A stretch of 32,500 bases of DNA. It comes from Salpingoeca rosetta (taxonomy: Eukaryota; Opisthokonta; Choanoflagellata; Craspedida; Salpingoecidae). A program made the translations under genes and the position numbers. Shown here in pieces: positions 9,556 through 18,256 of this stretch. Each line of letters opens with the position of its first letter. The stretch's first letter is position 1. The notes beneath the pieces are model-generated. The model was not told where the DNA came from, did not search any database, and was given only the letters and a program-made list of their open reading frames with translations. The stretch lies in the NCBI RefSeq assembly GCF_000188695.1, contig NW_004754906.1, positions 660,486-692,985 of the forward strand. The letters run 5' to 3'.

Positions 9556-11300
9556 TTGTGTGGGTGTGGGTGTGCATGGGTGAGTGGAGATGGGTGGATG
9601 AGCGTGTGTGCATATGTTTGCTTGCGTGTGATTGCGGGCAACCATGCGCCGGTACGCATTCGTATGTAAATAATAGCACGAGCAGCAAACAACAACACAA
9701 ACCCCCCCCCCTCTCTCTCTCTCACGCCAGACGCCAGCCAACAATGCCTCACCTCGAATTGCTTGGTGCCATTGAGGGACTGGCGATGCGCTGGTGATGC
9801 TGGATCGCACATGAACTGCTCAAATACGGCCATCAGCTCCTTCGCTGCACCTTGTCGCTCCATGGCCAGGCGCAGGGCACGACGGCGCTCGGGGCCTGTG
9901 CACCAAACATGCATGAGTGATGATGATGGTGTTGATGTTGTCGTTGTTGGTGGTCGTGATGGTGATGGTGGCGGTGGTGAGCATGCAGGTGATAGTGATG
10001 GGTGCCTTATATGTAAAGGTCAGCTGCAAGATGCAAGACTCCGACATCAGACGTTGGTGAGAGAGCAAGCACAAAACGGACAAGTGCCGGTGCAACGCAC
10101 AAAGCTGCACAATGCGGCCACTTCCAGGTGATTTCGCCTTTGAGGGTGGTGTCCTGTCATCGGAGCATCCGAGTATGAGACGCGATGGGAATAAGACATG
10201 GAGGGTGGTAAGGACAAGGGAGCTGCAGCCCACTCAAATACAAGCAAGCACGCACGCACACATACACATATACACACACATACACAAACAATACACAGCG
10301 CATCTGTTGGCATAGTCCATGTTTTCAGTGTACACGAACACAGACCTGCTGCGCCGTCTGCGCTGTTTGCCGGTAGAGTGGTTGTTGCCATTGCGTGGCA
10401 TGAGGACCTCACGGCATCTGGCGCTGCTGCGTTTGTTGCTGCTGGGTGCAGGCGACACCCACTTGTCGCTGGAGCTTGGTGTGGAGCACCTGGACGGTGG
10501 TCGATCAGTGGATATTGATGAAGCGACATGCCGGTGCGACTGCATCCTGGGCGACAGATTTGTTGGTCGGAGGCGCGGAGATCGGTTGCGGTGGGGCACG
10601 CACAAGGATGGTATCTTGCTGTGCATGTGCTGCAGGTGTGTTGGTGTGAGTGATCCCTTGTGTGTTGCTGCCTTTGAACGGTAGCCGCGGTGGGATGCCG
10701 ATAAGGGCGACAGCGGTGTGGTGGCCTTTGGTGAAGCCGCCAAGCTCCTCGTTGGTGTGAGCAGCGCTTGGTGTTGTCGCTGCTGGTGACTAGCTATGGG
10801 CGAGTGCACCGCGCTAGTGGTAGCGCTCAACCCACTCATGATTCTCTTGAACAGAGGCACTCTTGCACTTGTGGACTGTGTTTGTGATGGCGCTTGTGGT
10901 GCAGGCTGTGCAGCGAGCGGGATGGGGGCTGTGAACGTGCTTGTCGTGAATCTGCTTCTTCCCGCCAAATACGGTGAATCCTGGTCCGGTATCACTTTTT
11001 CACCCACTGCTGAAGCTGTAGCTGCTGATGCTGCTGCTTTTGCAACACCTGCCAAGCGTGGTACGAGCCACACGACAGCAAAGAGCGACGTGGTGGTGTT
11101 TGTGCCTTGCTGCTGGCAGCAACAGAGGTTGTTGGCAGTGTGGTTGATGTGGTGGTGCTGGTGGTTGATGAGTGTGAAGCCTGTTGGTTGGTTGGGAAAG
11201 ACGGTTTGGAAATTCGCGGCTGAAATTCGTCACCTTCTACACTTTGTGGTGTCGCAACATGTCGATCTGGCCGGGGGACGCTGCCGAGCGCACTCGTCAT
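3557..11300 (-). CDS. Giant coiled-coil protein (about 1,970 aa) with a hendecad repeat core
   Basis: Exons, 5' to 3' on the minus strand: 11300-11049 and 10980-10346 (the junction between these two is uncertain), 10153-10101, 9895-9753, 9490-9083, 8749-8675, 8434-4579, 4446-4145, 3934-3863 and 3670-3557; all phases fit. I do not recognise the family. Residues 1-310 are disordered, Ser/Thr/Pro/Arg-rich. Residues 313-390 look helical (RRRALRLAMERQGAAKEL; CKDKFDQRLRQFQALGL), followed by a Ser/Thr-rich linker. From about residue 535 to 1908 it is essentially one long heptad or hendecad coiled coil. Residues 1040-1721 are 62 perfect-register 11-mers of type AEHAQQLEQKD. The C-terminal 61 residues (VYFANLVLALRINYE... 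to VSFLEWPVWISKQVW) look like a small folded cap. The start at 11300 is the first ATG of the open frame. A structural role (centrosome, flagellar base, Golgi or cortex) is possible but only inferred. The last two exons are the least certain. Confidence 0.7.
4838..6883 (-). repeat. Coding minisatellite: 62 x 33 bp (11-aa hendecads)
   Basis: Read on the minus strand, 62 consecutive 33-bp units encode A-E-H-A-Q-x-[LV]-x-x-[KI]-[DEK]-type 11-mers with no indel. Two main flavours recur: AEHAQQLEQKD and AEHAQHVNCIK. A 63rd unit (AEHNATVQALD, 4805-4837) is the decayed end. Register is exact from 6883 to 4838. Confidence 0.95.
9511..9552 (+). repeat. (GT)n tract, (CA)n in the sense of the coiled-coil gene
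   Basis: It lies in the intron 9491-9752 of the minus-strand gene, about 20 nt upstream of the acceptor. The sense transcript therefore carries (CA)n next to the 3' splice site. Confidence 0.85.
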
Positions 11301-11353
11301 CCAACTCAACACACTCTCACGTCAGACACAACCAGCCACCCACACCAGCCACG
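11301..11353. promoter_or_regulatory. 53-bp divergent (bidirectional) promoter
   Basis: Only 53 bp separate the ATG of the minus-strand coiled-coil gene (11300) from the ATG of the plus-strand SH2 gene (11354), so both leaders and promoters must overlap. It is A/C-rich on the plus strand and contains TCACGTCA (11317-11324), which includes the ACGTCA half-site typical of bZIP/CREB factors. The factor assignment is a motif-level inference. Confidence 0.5.
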
Positions 11354-13220
11354 ATGGACACGTTGACGAAGCAGCATCTGGACTTGCTCCATGCCATGGA
11401 TGGCTTCAACGAAGCTGCCCTTGGCTCCTACTTTGAGATTCACCCAGATGGCCAGTACACCGCTGACCAGTACATGGACGTCGAAGTGCCGGGACAGGAC
11501 CAATACATGGGTGCGTGGGTTGGTTGTGCGTATTTGTGTTGGTTGTTTGTGTGCGTGTGTAAATGAAATGCTGAAATGAATTAGATGCGTTGATGCGTTC
11601 ACATGCGATGAACATGCTTCTCTGCGTTGCAAATTCCAGTGGTTGTGTTCTCTGTGTCGCTGTGATTGCTGTCTGTGGCTGTGATTGCTGTTGCTCTGAT
11701 TGTTTCATTGCCACTTCCCGTCACATGTGCTCGCATTCTGTCTGTGTGCGATGGCAGCCGTGTCGCCGTCTTGGCTGAATAACCAACAGAGCTTGCTGAA
11801 GAAGCAGGTGTGTGTGTGTGTGTGCATGTGTGTGTGCGTGTGTTTGTTTGTTTGTTTGCGTGCGCGCTTCTGCAGGCACACGTGTGCAAACATGTGCACT
11901 GCTTTACATCTGCTCTTCTTCGCTCGTCCTGTGCAGTGTTTGAAAGCACCTGGCAGCCGATGTAAGTGCACCCGCACGTTCTCCTTTCGTAATCCCTCCC
12001 TTTCCACCGCGCGTCCCCTTCCTCTCACGCTGTCCCCCTCCTCTCACACGGTGTCTTCGCGGGGCAATGCCCAAGCAGCCGTGGTTCCGTGCAGCCCCGT
12101 ACGGCAGACGAGAGGCGGTTGACGAGCTGCAAGCGGCGCCAGTGGGCACGTTCGTCGTGCGCCCGTCCTCCGACACCGGCAAGTACGCCATCTCCGTCAA
12201 GCGCAAGAACGGGAACGTCGACCACATGCTCATCCTCCCATCTTGGGTACGGCTCTGCGCGTGTGTCCATGTGCGGCGTTTATTTGTGGATGTGTGTGTG
12301 TGTATCTGTGTGTGTGTGTGTGTATCTGTCTGTGTGTGTGCGTGTGTGCGTGTGTGAGTGTCTGTGTGACTTTCTGCGTGCATGTGTGTCTGTGTAAAAT
12401 GCTCTGTGTTTGTGTCTGTGTATGCTGCACATGTGCGCAATGCGAAACAGTCTGTGCGGCCCTGCAGCTCCTAGATACAGTTGCACGCAGGCGTGATTGC
12501 TGGGTTGTTGGCGTCTTGGGCTGTTTGTGGCTTCCACCATGATCCCCCCCCCCAATCTTGGCCTGATGCACGTATTTTTCCCGCGCTGCGTTTGGTTTTC
12601 CACTGCAGGGTGGCCCGGACAGCACGGCTCCTGGCCAGACGCAGTATCGAATCGGCACTTATTCCTCGGCCCTCTTCAACACTGTTCCCAAGCTCATCGC
12701 GTATTACGTTGGTGGGTGCTTTGTGTACCTGTGTGTGTGTGTGTATGTTTGTCTGTGTGTTTCTGTGTGTGTGTGCCTGTGTTCATCGGTGTGTATGTGT
12801 GTGTTTGTCTGTGTGTGTCTGTGTGTGTCTATGTCTCTCTGTGTGTGTGCCTGTGTTCATCGGTGTGTATGTGTGTGTTTGTCTGTGTGTGTCTGTGTGT
12901 GTCTATGTCTCTCTGTGTGTGTGCCTGTGTTTATCGGTGTGTATGTGTGTGTGTGTGTGTGTGTGGTAAGTTGGGTGCACACGCCGGTCCAGCCTGCTGT
13001 GTTTGCTTGGCTGCACACCAGCAATGCCAAACAAGCCATTGGCGAGCCGACAGGGCACATTCCATCACTCATTCCTGTATCACCCTCCACTGTTGACTCA
13101 CGCCACATTATTTTCACAGTGCACCCATATTTCGACGATGAGATGCTGGCTGGCATTGTGCTGCCGGAAGAGCAGGAAGGCGGTTACAACTACATGGATG
13201 TGTGTCCCGTGCGGAAATGA
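11354..13220 (+). CDS. SH2-domain protein, 192 aa
   Basis: Exons 11354-11510, 11758-11807, 12079-12246, 12609-12711 and 13120-13220 join in phase. The SH2 domain (about residues 70-163) binds phosphotyrosine. It starts PWF, has the helix RREAVDEL, then GTFVVRPS (equivalent of FLVRES) with the phosphate-binding arginine at R97, then YAISVK, DHMLIL and the C-terminal helix [10 protein letters not shown]. No kinase, SH3 or other catalytic domain is present, so it is an adaptor-type protein. The N-terminal tail holds Y35, Y40 (QYMDVEV) and Y51 (DQYM). The C-terminal tail holds Y184 in the same YMDV core. These are plausible phosphorylation sites, perhaps for its own SH2 or a partner. SH2 genes of this kind are typical of animals, choanoflagellates and close relatives. 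The start gives a good context (ACGATGG). The junction 11807/12079 could instead be 11807/12076 (one extra Gln). Confidence 0.85.
11937..11961 (+). other. Candidate 25-nt microexon in an SH2-gene intron
   Basis: Inside intron 11808-12078, a 25-nt segment is bounded by a good acceptor (CCTGTGCAG) and the best donor consensus in the gene (GTAAGT at 11962). Splicing it to 12079 would shift frame and reach a stop within the next exon. Splicing it to the alternative acceptor ending at 12094 would restore the SH2 frame but drop PWF. No transcript evidence is available. Confidence 0.3.
12290..12410 (+). repeat. GT-rich simple sequence in an SH2-gene intron
   Basis: Imperfect (GT)n with CTGT and GCGT variants begins about 40 nt after the donor at 12247. 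Confidence 0.7.
12712..12964 (+). repeat. GT-rich intron with a repeated segment
   Basis: A segment of about 60 nt containing GTGCCTGTGTTCATCGG (or TTTATCGG) occurs three times in tandem between about 12775 and 12940. It is followed by (GT)n, all in intron 12712-13119. Confidence 0.75.
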
Positions 13221-13767
13221 GGATGGCCTGGTGTTATCGTTTCATTGTGTCACCGTGCAATGGTGCCATGCACCCTTCCTCCTTCCCCCTCCTCAACTCT
13301 GGTTGCGTCTCGGCTATCATTGTGCTTCCGCTCGCTTCTCAGCTTGCTTTTTCACCTCACCACCACCACCTTTCATGCTTTCTGATTGATGATTGTTGCA
13401 TTTTGACGGGTTACACATTGCCTTGGACTCATCCCCCTCCTCCTCATCATCATCTTCTTCATGCATCATCAGCACGTGCGTTAAACGGCTTTTCTTCCGT
13501 CTTGTTAAAGCCCATCCACCATAGACAACCCAAATGGGACTGACAAAACAAAAATGAATTACCATCTGTTCACGCACGAGTGGACATGCTGCCAGCTGAA
13601 AGGCTGAAGCCTTTGGATTCATGGACGTTGGTGAACAATGGAGTCACTGTTCCATAGTCGAGGGTGGCATGCGTATGGCGACACGGTGATGTGGATGCCA
13701 GTGGAACCGAAGGATTTGGTCGCAGCAAGTGTTCATTTTGGTGCAGCTGACGGTGCAAGTGAGCAGC
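13221..13767. other. Intergenic region SH2 gene / NEK-like kinase
   Basis: These 547 bp hold no supportable gene; the open frames on the minus strand are shadows of kinase exon 1. It contains a pyrimidine-rich 3' UTR segment (CTCCCCCTCCTC type, about 13275-13455), CGTTAAA (13483) and GTTAAA (13504) as weak polyadenylation-like hexamers, and then the kinase leader. Confidence 0.5.
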
Positions 13768-15754
13768 ATGAACCACGCCAAGTGCGAGCGAGAAGCCGAA
13801 GGGATGGCATCGGAGGACGTCAACGGGTACCGGCGCGTACGGCTGGTGGGGTCTGGGTCGTTTGGCAAGGCGTGGCTCGTGCAGCGTAAGACATCGCTCT
13901 CGCAGTATGTGATGAAGGAGATTGCGGTGCGCTTGCTGGACGAGGGTGCACGCAAGGCAGCCGTGAACGAGGTAATGGTGCTGCAGCAGCTGCGACACCC
14001 GTACATTGTGCGATACCGCGACGCCTTTTGCCACAACGGCATGTTGTGCATCTGCATGGAATATGCGGCAGGTGGCGATCTTTCCGCTCGCATCGCAAAG
14101 CAGCGAGCGCAGGGCTTGTTTCCGGAGGCCAAGGTGCTGGATTACCTCACCCAGCTCACGCTCGCGCTTGCATATCTACATCGAAAGAACATTCTGCACA
14201 GAGACCTCAAAAGCCAGGTGCGGGCACACACGACAGTCTTTGGTAACTCAAAGGCACCTTTCGTTCTGTGTATGCGTGTGTATGCGTGTGTGTGTGTGTG
14301 TCTGTGTGTGTCTGTGTGTGTCTGTGTGTGTGTGTGTGTTGTGATATGACGTGGGTTTGGTTCATGCGGCCCTCTCCCCGGTTATTCTGTCACTCGTGCC
14401 TCGTGTTCATCTCGCAGAGTGACATTATGCACCGCCTCACCACGCCTCACCACGCCTCATCGGCCCGCTTGCACACACTATGTGCCACTGGCATGTCACT
14501 CAGAACGTGTTCTTGTCAGCGAGGGACCACGTCAAGCTGGGGGACTTTGGCATCTCAAAGGTGCTGACAGACACGCAGCAGCACGCGAGCACTCTGGTTG
14601 GCACGCCGTTCTATCTCTCGCCAGAGATTTGCATGTCCATGCCGTATGGGCAGAAGAGCGACACGTGGGCGCTGGGGTGCGTGCTGTATGAGCTGCTGAC
14701 ACTCAAGCACGCGTTCCGTGCACACAGCATCAGCAGCCTGATGGTGCGCATCATGGGCGGCCACTACCCGGAGCCGAGCCTGGGCTACTCCGCGGCAACG
14801 CGGCGCCTGGTCCGCCACCTCCTCGATGTCCGGCCAGACAGCCGCTGGGACACGAGCGTCCTGCTCCAGCAGCACGTGCTGCAGCCGCATGTTCTCAAAT
14901 ACGTCAAGGCGTGCGACATGGACCATGTTCCCCTCGGACCCCACCTGCGCGCAGCCATCGCGGAGAAGGCCGCCGCACCACACGCCCAGCTGCGCAAGGA
15001 GCAGGTACAGGTGCAGCCGGCCCAGACGCGGCGACCGGTTCGGAAGCTACCAAGGCCGGAACCGTCATTGTCACCTTCGCCGATCAAGCGCCAGGATGTG
15101 CCCGACCGGGAGCACGAACATCAGCCAGGCCAGCCAGTGCAGAGGTCGCCCCAGCATGACCACCAGCACCAGCACCAGCACCAGCAGCAGCTTGTGGAAG
15201 ATGGCCGAGCAAAAGTCACCCTTCGGACACCGCACACCGAACGACTGACGAGCTGTGAACCCGACGACGAGGAATGGGGTGTGGAGGATGAGGAGGAAGA
15301 AGAAGAGACCACAGAGGAGAGAGGGGACGTCGAGTGCGTTGAAGAGCAAGGTGCACGCCAACACCAACAACAGCAACAGCAGCAGCACCAAGGGCATGGT
15401 CATCACCACAACAAAGACGCGAGGAATGCAAGCCGGTCAACAGCGTCTGAGCAAGAGGAGGTGGCCAAGTTCATGCTTGGGGACGCAACGCTGCATCTGC
15501 AAGGCGTGAAGAGCGACGACAGCATGTTCACGAGGCTGGAGGCGCTTCGGCAGTTCCTGGAGCTGCGGCTTGGCGAAGACCGCCTCGCTGCCGCCTACGC
15601 AGAGGTCTACGCAACGCTGATGGATGACGACGATGACGATGATGATGATAACGACGACGGCGATAGCTTGTGCCTGTCTGATCCCGTTGTGAACGTGTAT
15701 GCGCCTTTAATCGTGCAGCTGGTGTACGCCGAGCTGTCGACCAAGCATGACTGA
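13768..15754 (+). CDS. NIMA-related (NEK family) Ser/Thr kinase, 566 aa
   Basis: Two exons (13768-14217 and 14504-15754) join in phase 0. The split falls inside the catalytic loop: HRDLKSQ ends exon 1 and N-V-F-L-S begins exon 2. Visible kinase elements are the Gly-loop GSGSFG (28-33), the ATP-lysine K50 in YVMKE, HRDLKSQN (144-151), DFG (164-166), activation segment LVGTPFYLSPE and SDTWALGCVLYEL. HRDLKSQN with GTPFYLSPE is the NEK pattern; NEK1/3/4/11-like members are the closest recalled types. After about residue 300 the tail is disordered, basic, then Gln/His-rich, then acidic. A compact C-terminal region (about 470-566) has FTRLEALRQFLELRLGE and an Asp run before the end. NEKs act in mitosis and at centrosomes and cilia; the role of this member is inferred. 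The second Met at 13804 is an alternative start. All catalytic residues are present. Confidence 0.88.
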
Positions 15755-16022
15755 CGAACTGACCGGCAAGCTGGCAGCAGAGGACGCCCCGTGTCTGCCT
15801 GTGCCTGTGCCCGTGTCTGCCTGTGCCTGTGCCCGTGTCTGCCTGTGCATGTCACCGCCAGTGCATTTGTGTTCATGATCCGCACACTCGAGAACAAAAG
15901 GGGCCTAGAATCGCACATTTGGCGCTGTTAAGCGTGCATTAAACCCGTGTCGATGATGTCATCAAATCACATCTCATGTGCCATTCACATCATCACATCA
16001 TCAAGCAGCCAAGCAAGCCGAG
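15755..16022. other. Intergenic region kinase / secreted protein
   Basis: No gene. The kinase 3' UTR includes a tandem GTGTCTGCCTGTGCCTGTGCCC repeat (about 15791-15847) and ATTAAA at 15938. A TCA/CAT-rich leader (15950-16010) precedes the next ATG. Confidence 0.55.
15938..15943 (+). terminator. Candidate polyadenylation signal (ATTAAA)
   Basis: ATTAAA lies 184 nt after the kinase stop (15754), in a GTGCATTAAAC context. Confidence 0.4.
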
Positions 16023-17635
16023 ATGACGACAACATCCTCACCGCTGGTGGTGCTCATGCTGGCCACGGCGGCGGGGGTGGTGTTGGCTGCCCTGGTGCCT
16101 GCGGTGCACTGCATCCCAGACACACCATCTGCCAAACTGTACGCCGACAACGACGGGAATCTGCTGGTAACAACATACGGCTTGAGCGGCGACGTGATCG
16201 TTGACGGCGTGCCCATCAAACGGAAGCTCAGTGAGCTCGAGCAGATGTACAACACCTTGGTGGAGCAAGTTGCTGGCCAGACTCAGAGCGGTACCGAAGG
16301 TGCCGGCAGCACGGGCTCAACAAACCCCGGCAGCGCAGCGACTTGTTCCGGCTCTTACCCTGCTGGGGCATACTGCATGTTTGACACGACTGCGCTGCTC
16401 CTGAACAACCAACTCGCCTCCCGCAACCCACACATGCTGACGCGCCTGCGGCACATTGCACAGTCAACGGCGACGCCCACGGCCTACGCATTCCACCAGA
16501 CGGGGAAGAACAGTTTTGTTAACGTCGTGAACAACTTCACCACCATCGTGTATGACAGGGAGCTGCACACGCTGCGCCCGACGCTCCCGCCAGTGTTCGA
16601 CTCGAGTGCGGTGGAGCTGTACCAGTACCAGGGCCCCACGGTTGGGCACACGCAAATCGTGCACACGCTGGATGGCCGAGACTTGTTTCTTTGCTTGCTT
16701 CGGGATGAAGTCAGCGGCACGCAGCGCGTCAAGGCATTCGCTGTCACCGAGGATAGCGTCGACAGCACGCGCCTCACGCTGACGGAGGCGACAGATATCA
16801 CGGCTGTTGGCCCGACCGCGTTGTGGTTTGTTGCGTCCCCCACGCACGTTGTGGTCCCCAATACGAACAGCAAGGTGGCCATCTTCACCGTGGATTACGA
16901 AGTCACTGCCCCCGATGACTCCTTCTACTTTGACTTTGACACAGGGAACACCCCGGAAGAGCAAGGCAAGGTGATTGTCGGGAGTGCAATCCTTCCCACC
17001 AGGGTCTATGTCGCCCTGGCAAAGAACGGCAAGGGTAGCGTGCGCGTCTTCACGCTTCCCTCGGACGGGTCAAACCCAGAGCTGCTCAACCAGAAGCTCA
17101 CGTTTGATGTTGGTATTCGTGACATCTACACGCTCGGAGAGGACCGCCTTGTTGTTCGTCTCGCCGATGACAACAGCACGAACGTCGTGTACGACCTCAG
17201 CACCAACGCCTTCACCGTGAGTTGCAGGGGAGGGGGTTGTGTGTGTGTGTGCGTATGTGTGTGTGTGTGTTTGTGTTTGTGTGGAAGGGGGGGGGGTTGG
17301 GTGGTCACACATTGTACGTGCAGGTATGCGTCACGGCTGTGTTGTTTATCCGCTTTTCTTTGTCGGCCCCTCATCACTTCATCAGCACCTTGCTGCACCT
17401 CAACTCATTCATGAATCACGCATCGTGCATGCTGCCACGTTTAATGCATGTCCTCTCTCGTTTCTCCACTTCCACTGCTTGCCGTGTGTGTTCGAACAAA
17501 GAACCGTGGCTCGTTCATCTTGCCGACAGACACGACGGGCACAACCAACTTTGACGTGAACGGCTGCCTTGCTCTCTTTTCCACTCCCAACGTACGTGCA
17601 GGCTGTGCGTGCGTGTGTATGTGCGCTGTGACAGG

Positions 17636-17714
<79 letters not shown>

Positions 17715-17989
17715 CACTGTGTTTGCTGGCACGTTGATGACCCCCCCCCCCCTGCCTTTCAGTTCACCCGGCACATGCTCACATCACTTCACACTACTGA
17801 ACACTGTCCCCTCTGTGTACATGCACATCACGACCACCACAACAACAGGATGGCCTGCATCTTTTCAACCTGACAACAGCCGTTCCCACGAACATCCTCA
17901 CCCTGCCCCACCCTGGCGGTAACCCACGCGTCGCGGCAACAGCAAATGGTTTTGCAGTCACAAACAGCACCCACCTCTTGTTCTACTGA
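16023..17989 (+). CDS. Predicted secreted glycoprotein, beta-rich, 474 aa
   Basis: Exons 16023-17216, 17502-17591 and 17849-17989 join in phase 0. I do not recognise the family. The N-terminus has a clear signal peptide: hydrophobic residues 8-28 followed by a likely cleavage near VHC|IPD (about residue 30). A short helix (KRKLSELEQMYNTLVEQV, about 67-84) and a Gly/Ser/Thr linker precede a long region of alternating hydrophobic beta strands (RVYVALAKNGKGSVRVF; DRLVVRLADDNSTNVVYDL; GFAVTNSTHLLFY), like blades of a beta-propeller. Several N-x-S/T sequons (NFT, NST, NLT, NST) support secretion. There is no membrane segment after the signal and no catalytic motif I can name. A role outside the cell or in the secretory pathway is inferred. 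Introns carry (GT)n and a long (GTT)n. The start at 16023 is the ATG directly before the signal peptide; no earlier in-frame ATG exists. Confidence 0.7.
17635..17714 (+). repeat. (GTT)26 trinucleotide tract
   Basis: An uninterrupted 80-nt GTT tract sits in intron 17592-17848 of the secreted-protein gene. Confidence 0.95.
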
Positions 17990-18001
17990 CCGAGGTTGTG
18001 C

Positions 18002-18042
<41 letters not shown>

Positions 18043-18101
18043 TGTGTGTGTGCGGCGGGCGAGTTGATCTAATGATACGATTGTTTAGAGTCATTCACGT
18101 C

Positions 18102-18107
18102 AATAAA
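18102..18107 (+). terminator. Polyadenylation signal AATAAA
   Basis: The canonical hexamer lies 112 nt downstream of the secreted-protein stop. Confidence 0.5.
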
Positions 18108-18152
18108 GACAAGATGCACGAAATACAACTGAAGTTATGGCACACACAAGTA

Positions 18153-18154
<2 letters not shown>

Positions 18155-18212
<58 letters not shown>
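18155..18212 (+). repeat. (CA)29 microsatellite
   Basis: A pure dinucleotide tract in the convergent 3' region. In the sense of the minus-strand gene it is (TG)n, just past its stop codon. Confidence 0.95.
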
Positions 18213-18214
<2 letters not shown>

Positions 18215-18256
18215 GCACGTGTTTCCATCAGCCTTCGCATACGGTGCCTGCTGCCA

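Larger units (their letters stand above)
17990..18256. other. Convergent intergenic region
   Basis: Between the secreted-protein stop and the dCMP deaminase-like stop there is (GT)n (18003-18052), an AATAAA on the plus strand (18102-18107) and (CA)29 (18155-18212). No gene is seen. Confidence 0.7.

Noticed and set aside
10101..10230. A longer version of the 53-nt exon of the coiled-coil gene, starting at the earlier CAG near 10219.
   Set aside because: It is also in phase, but the encoded stretch is hydrophobic and unlike its neighbours; the acceptor ending at 10154 gives a basic/Pro/Ser sequence that matches both flanks. Not excluded without cDNA.
16023..16112. The secreted protein considered as a membrane protein with an N-terminal anchor.
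   Set aside because: The hydrophobic stretch is followed by a good cleavage context (VHC|IPD) and the rest has many sequons and no other membrane segment; a signal peptide fits better.
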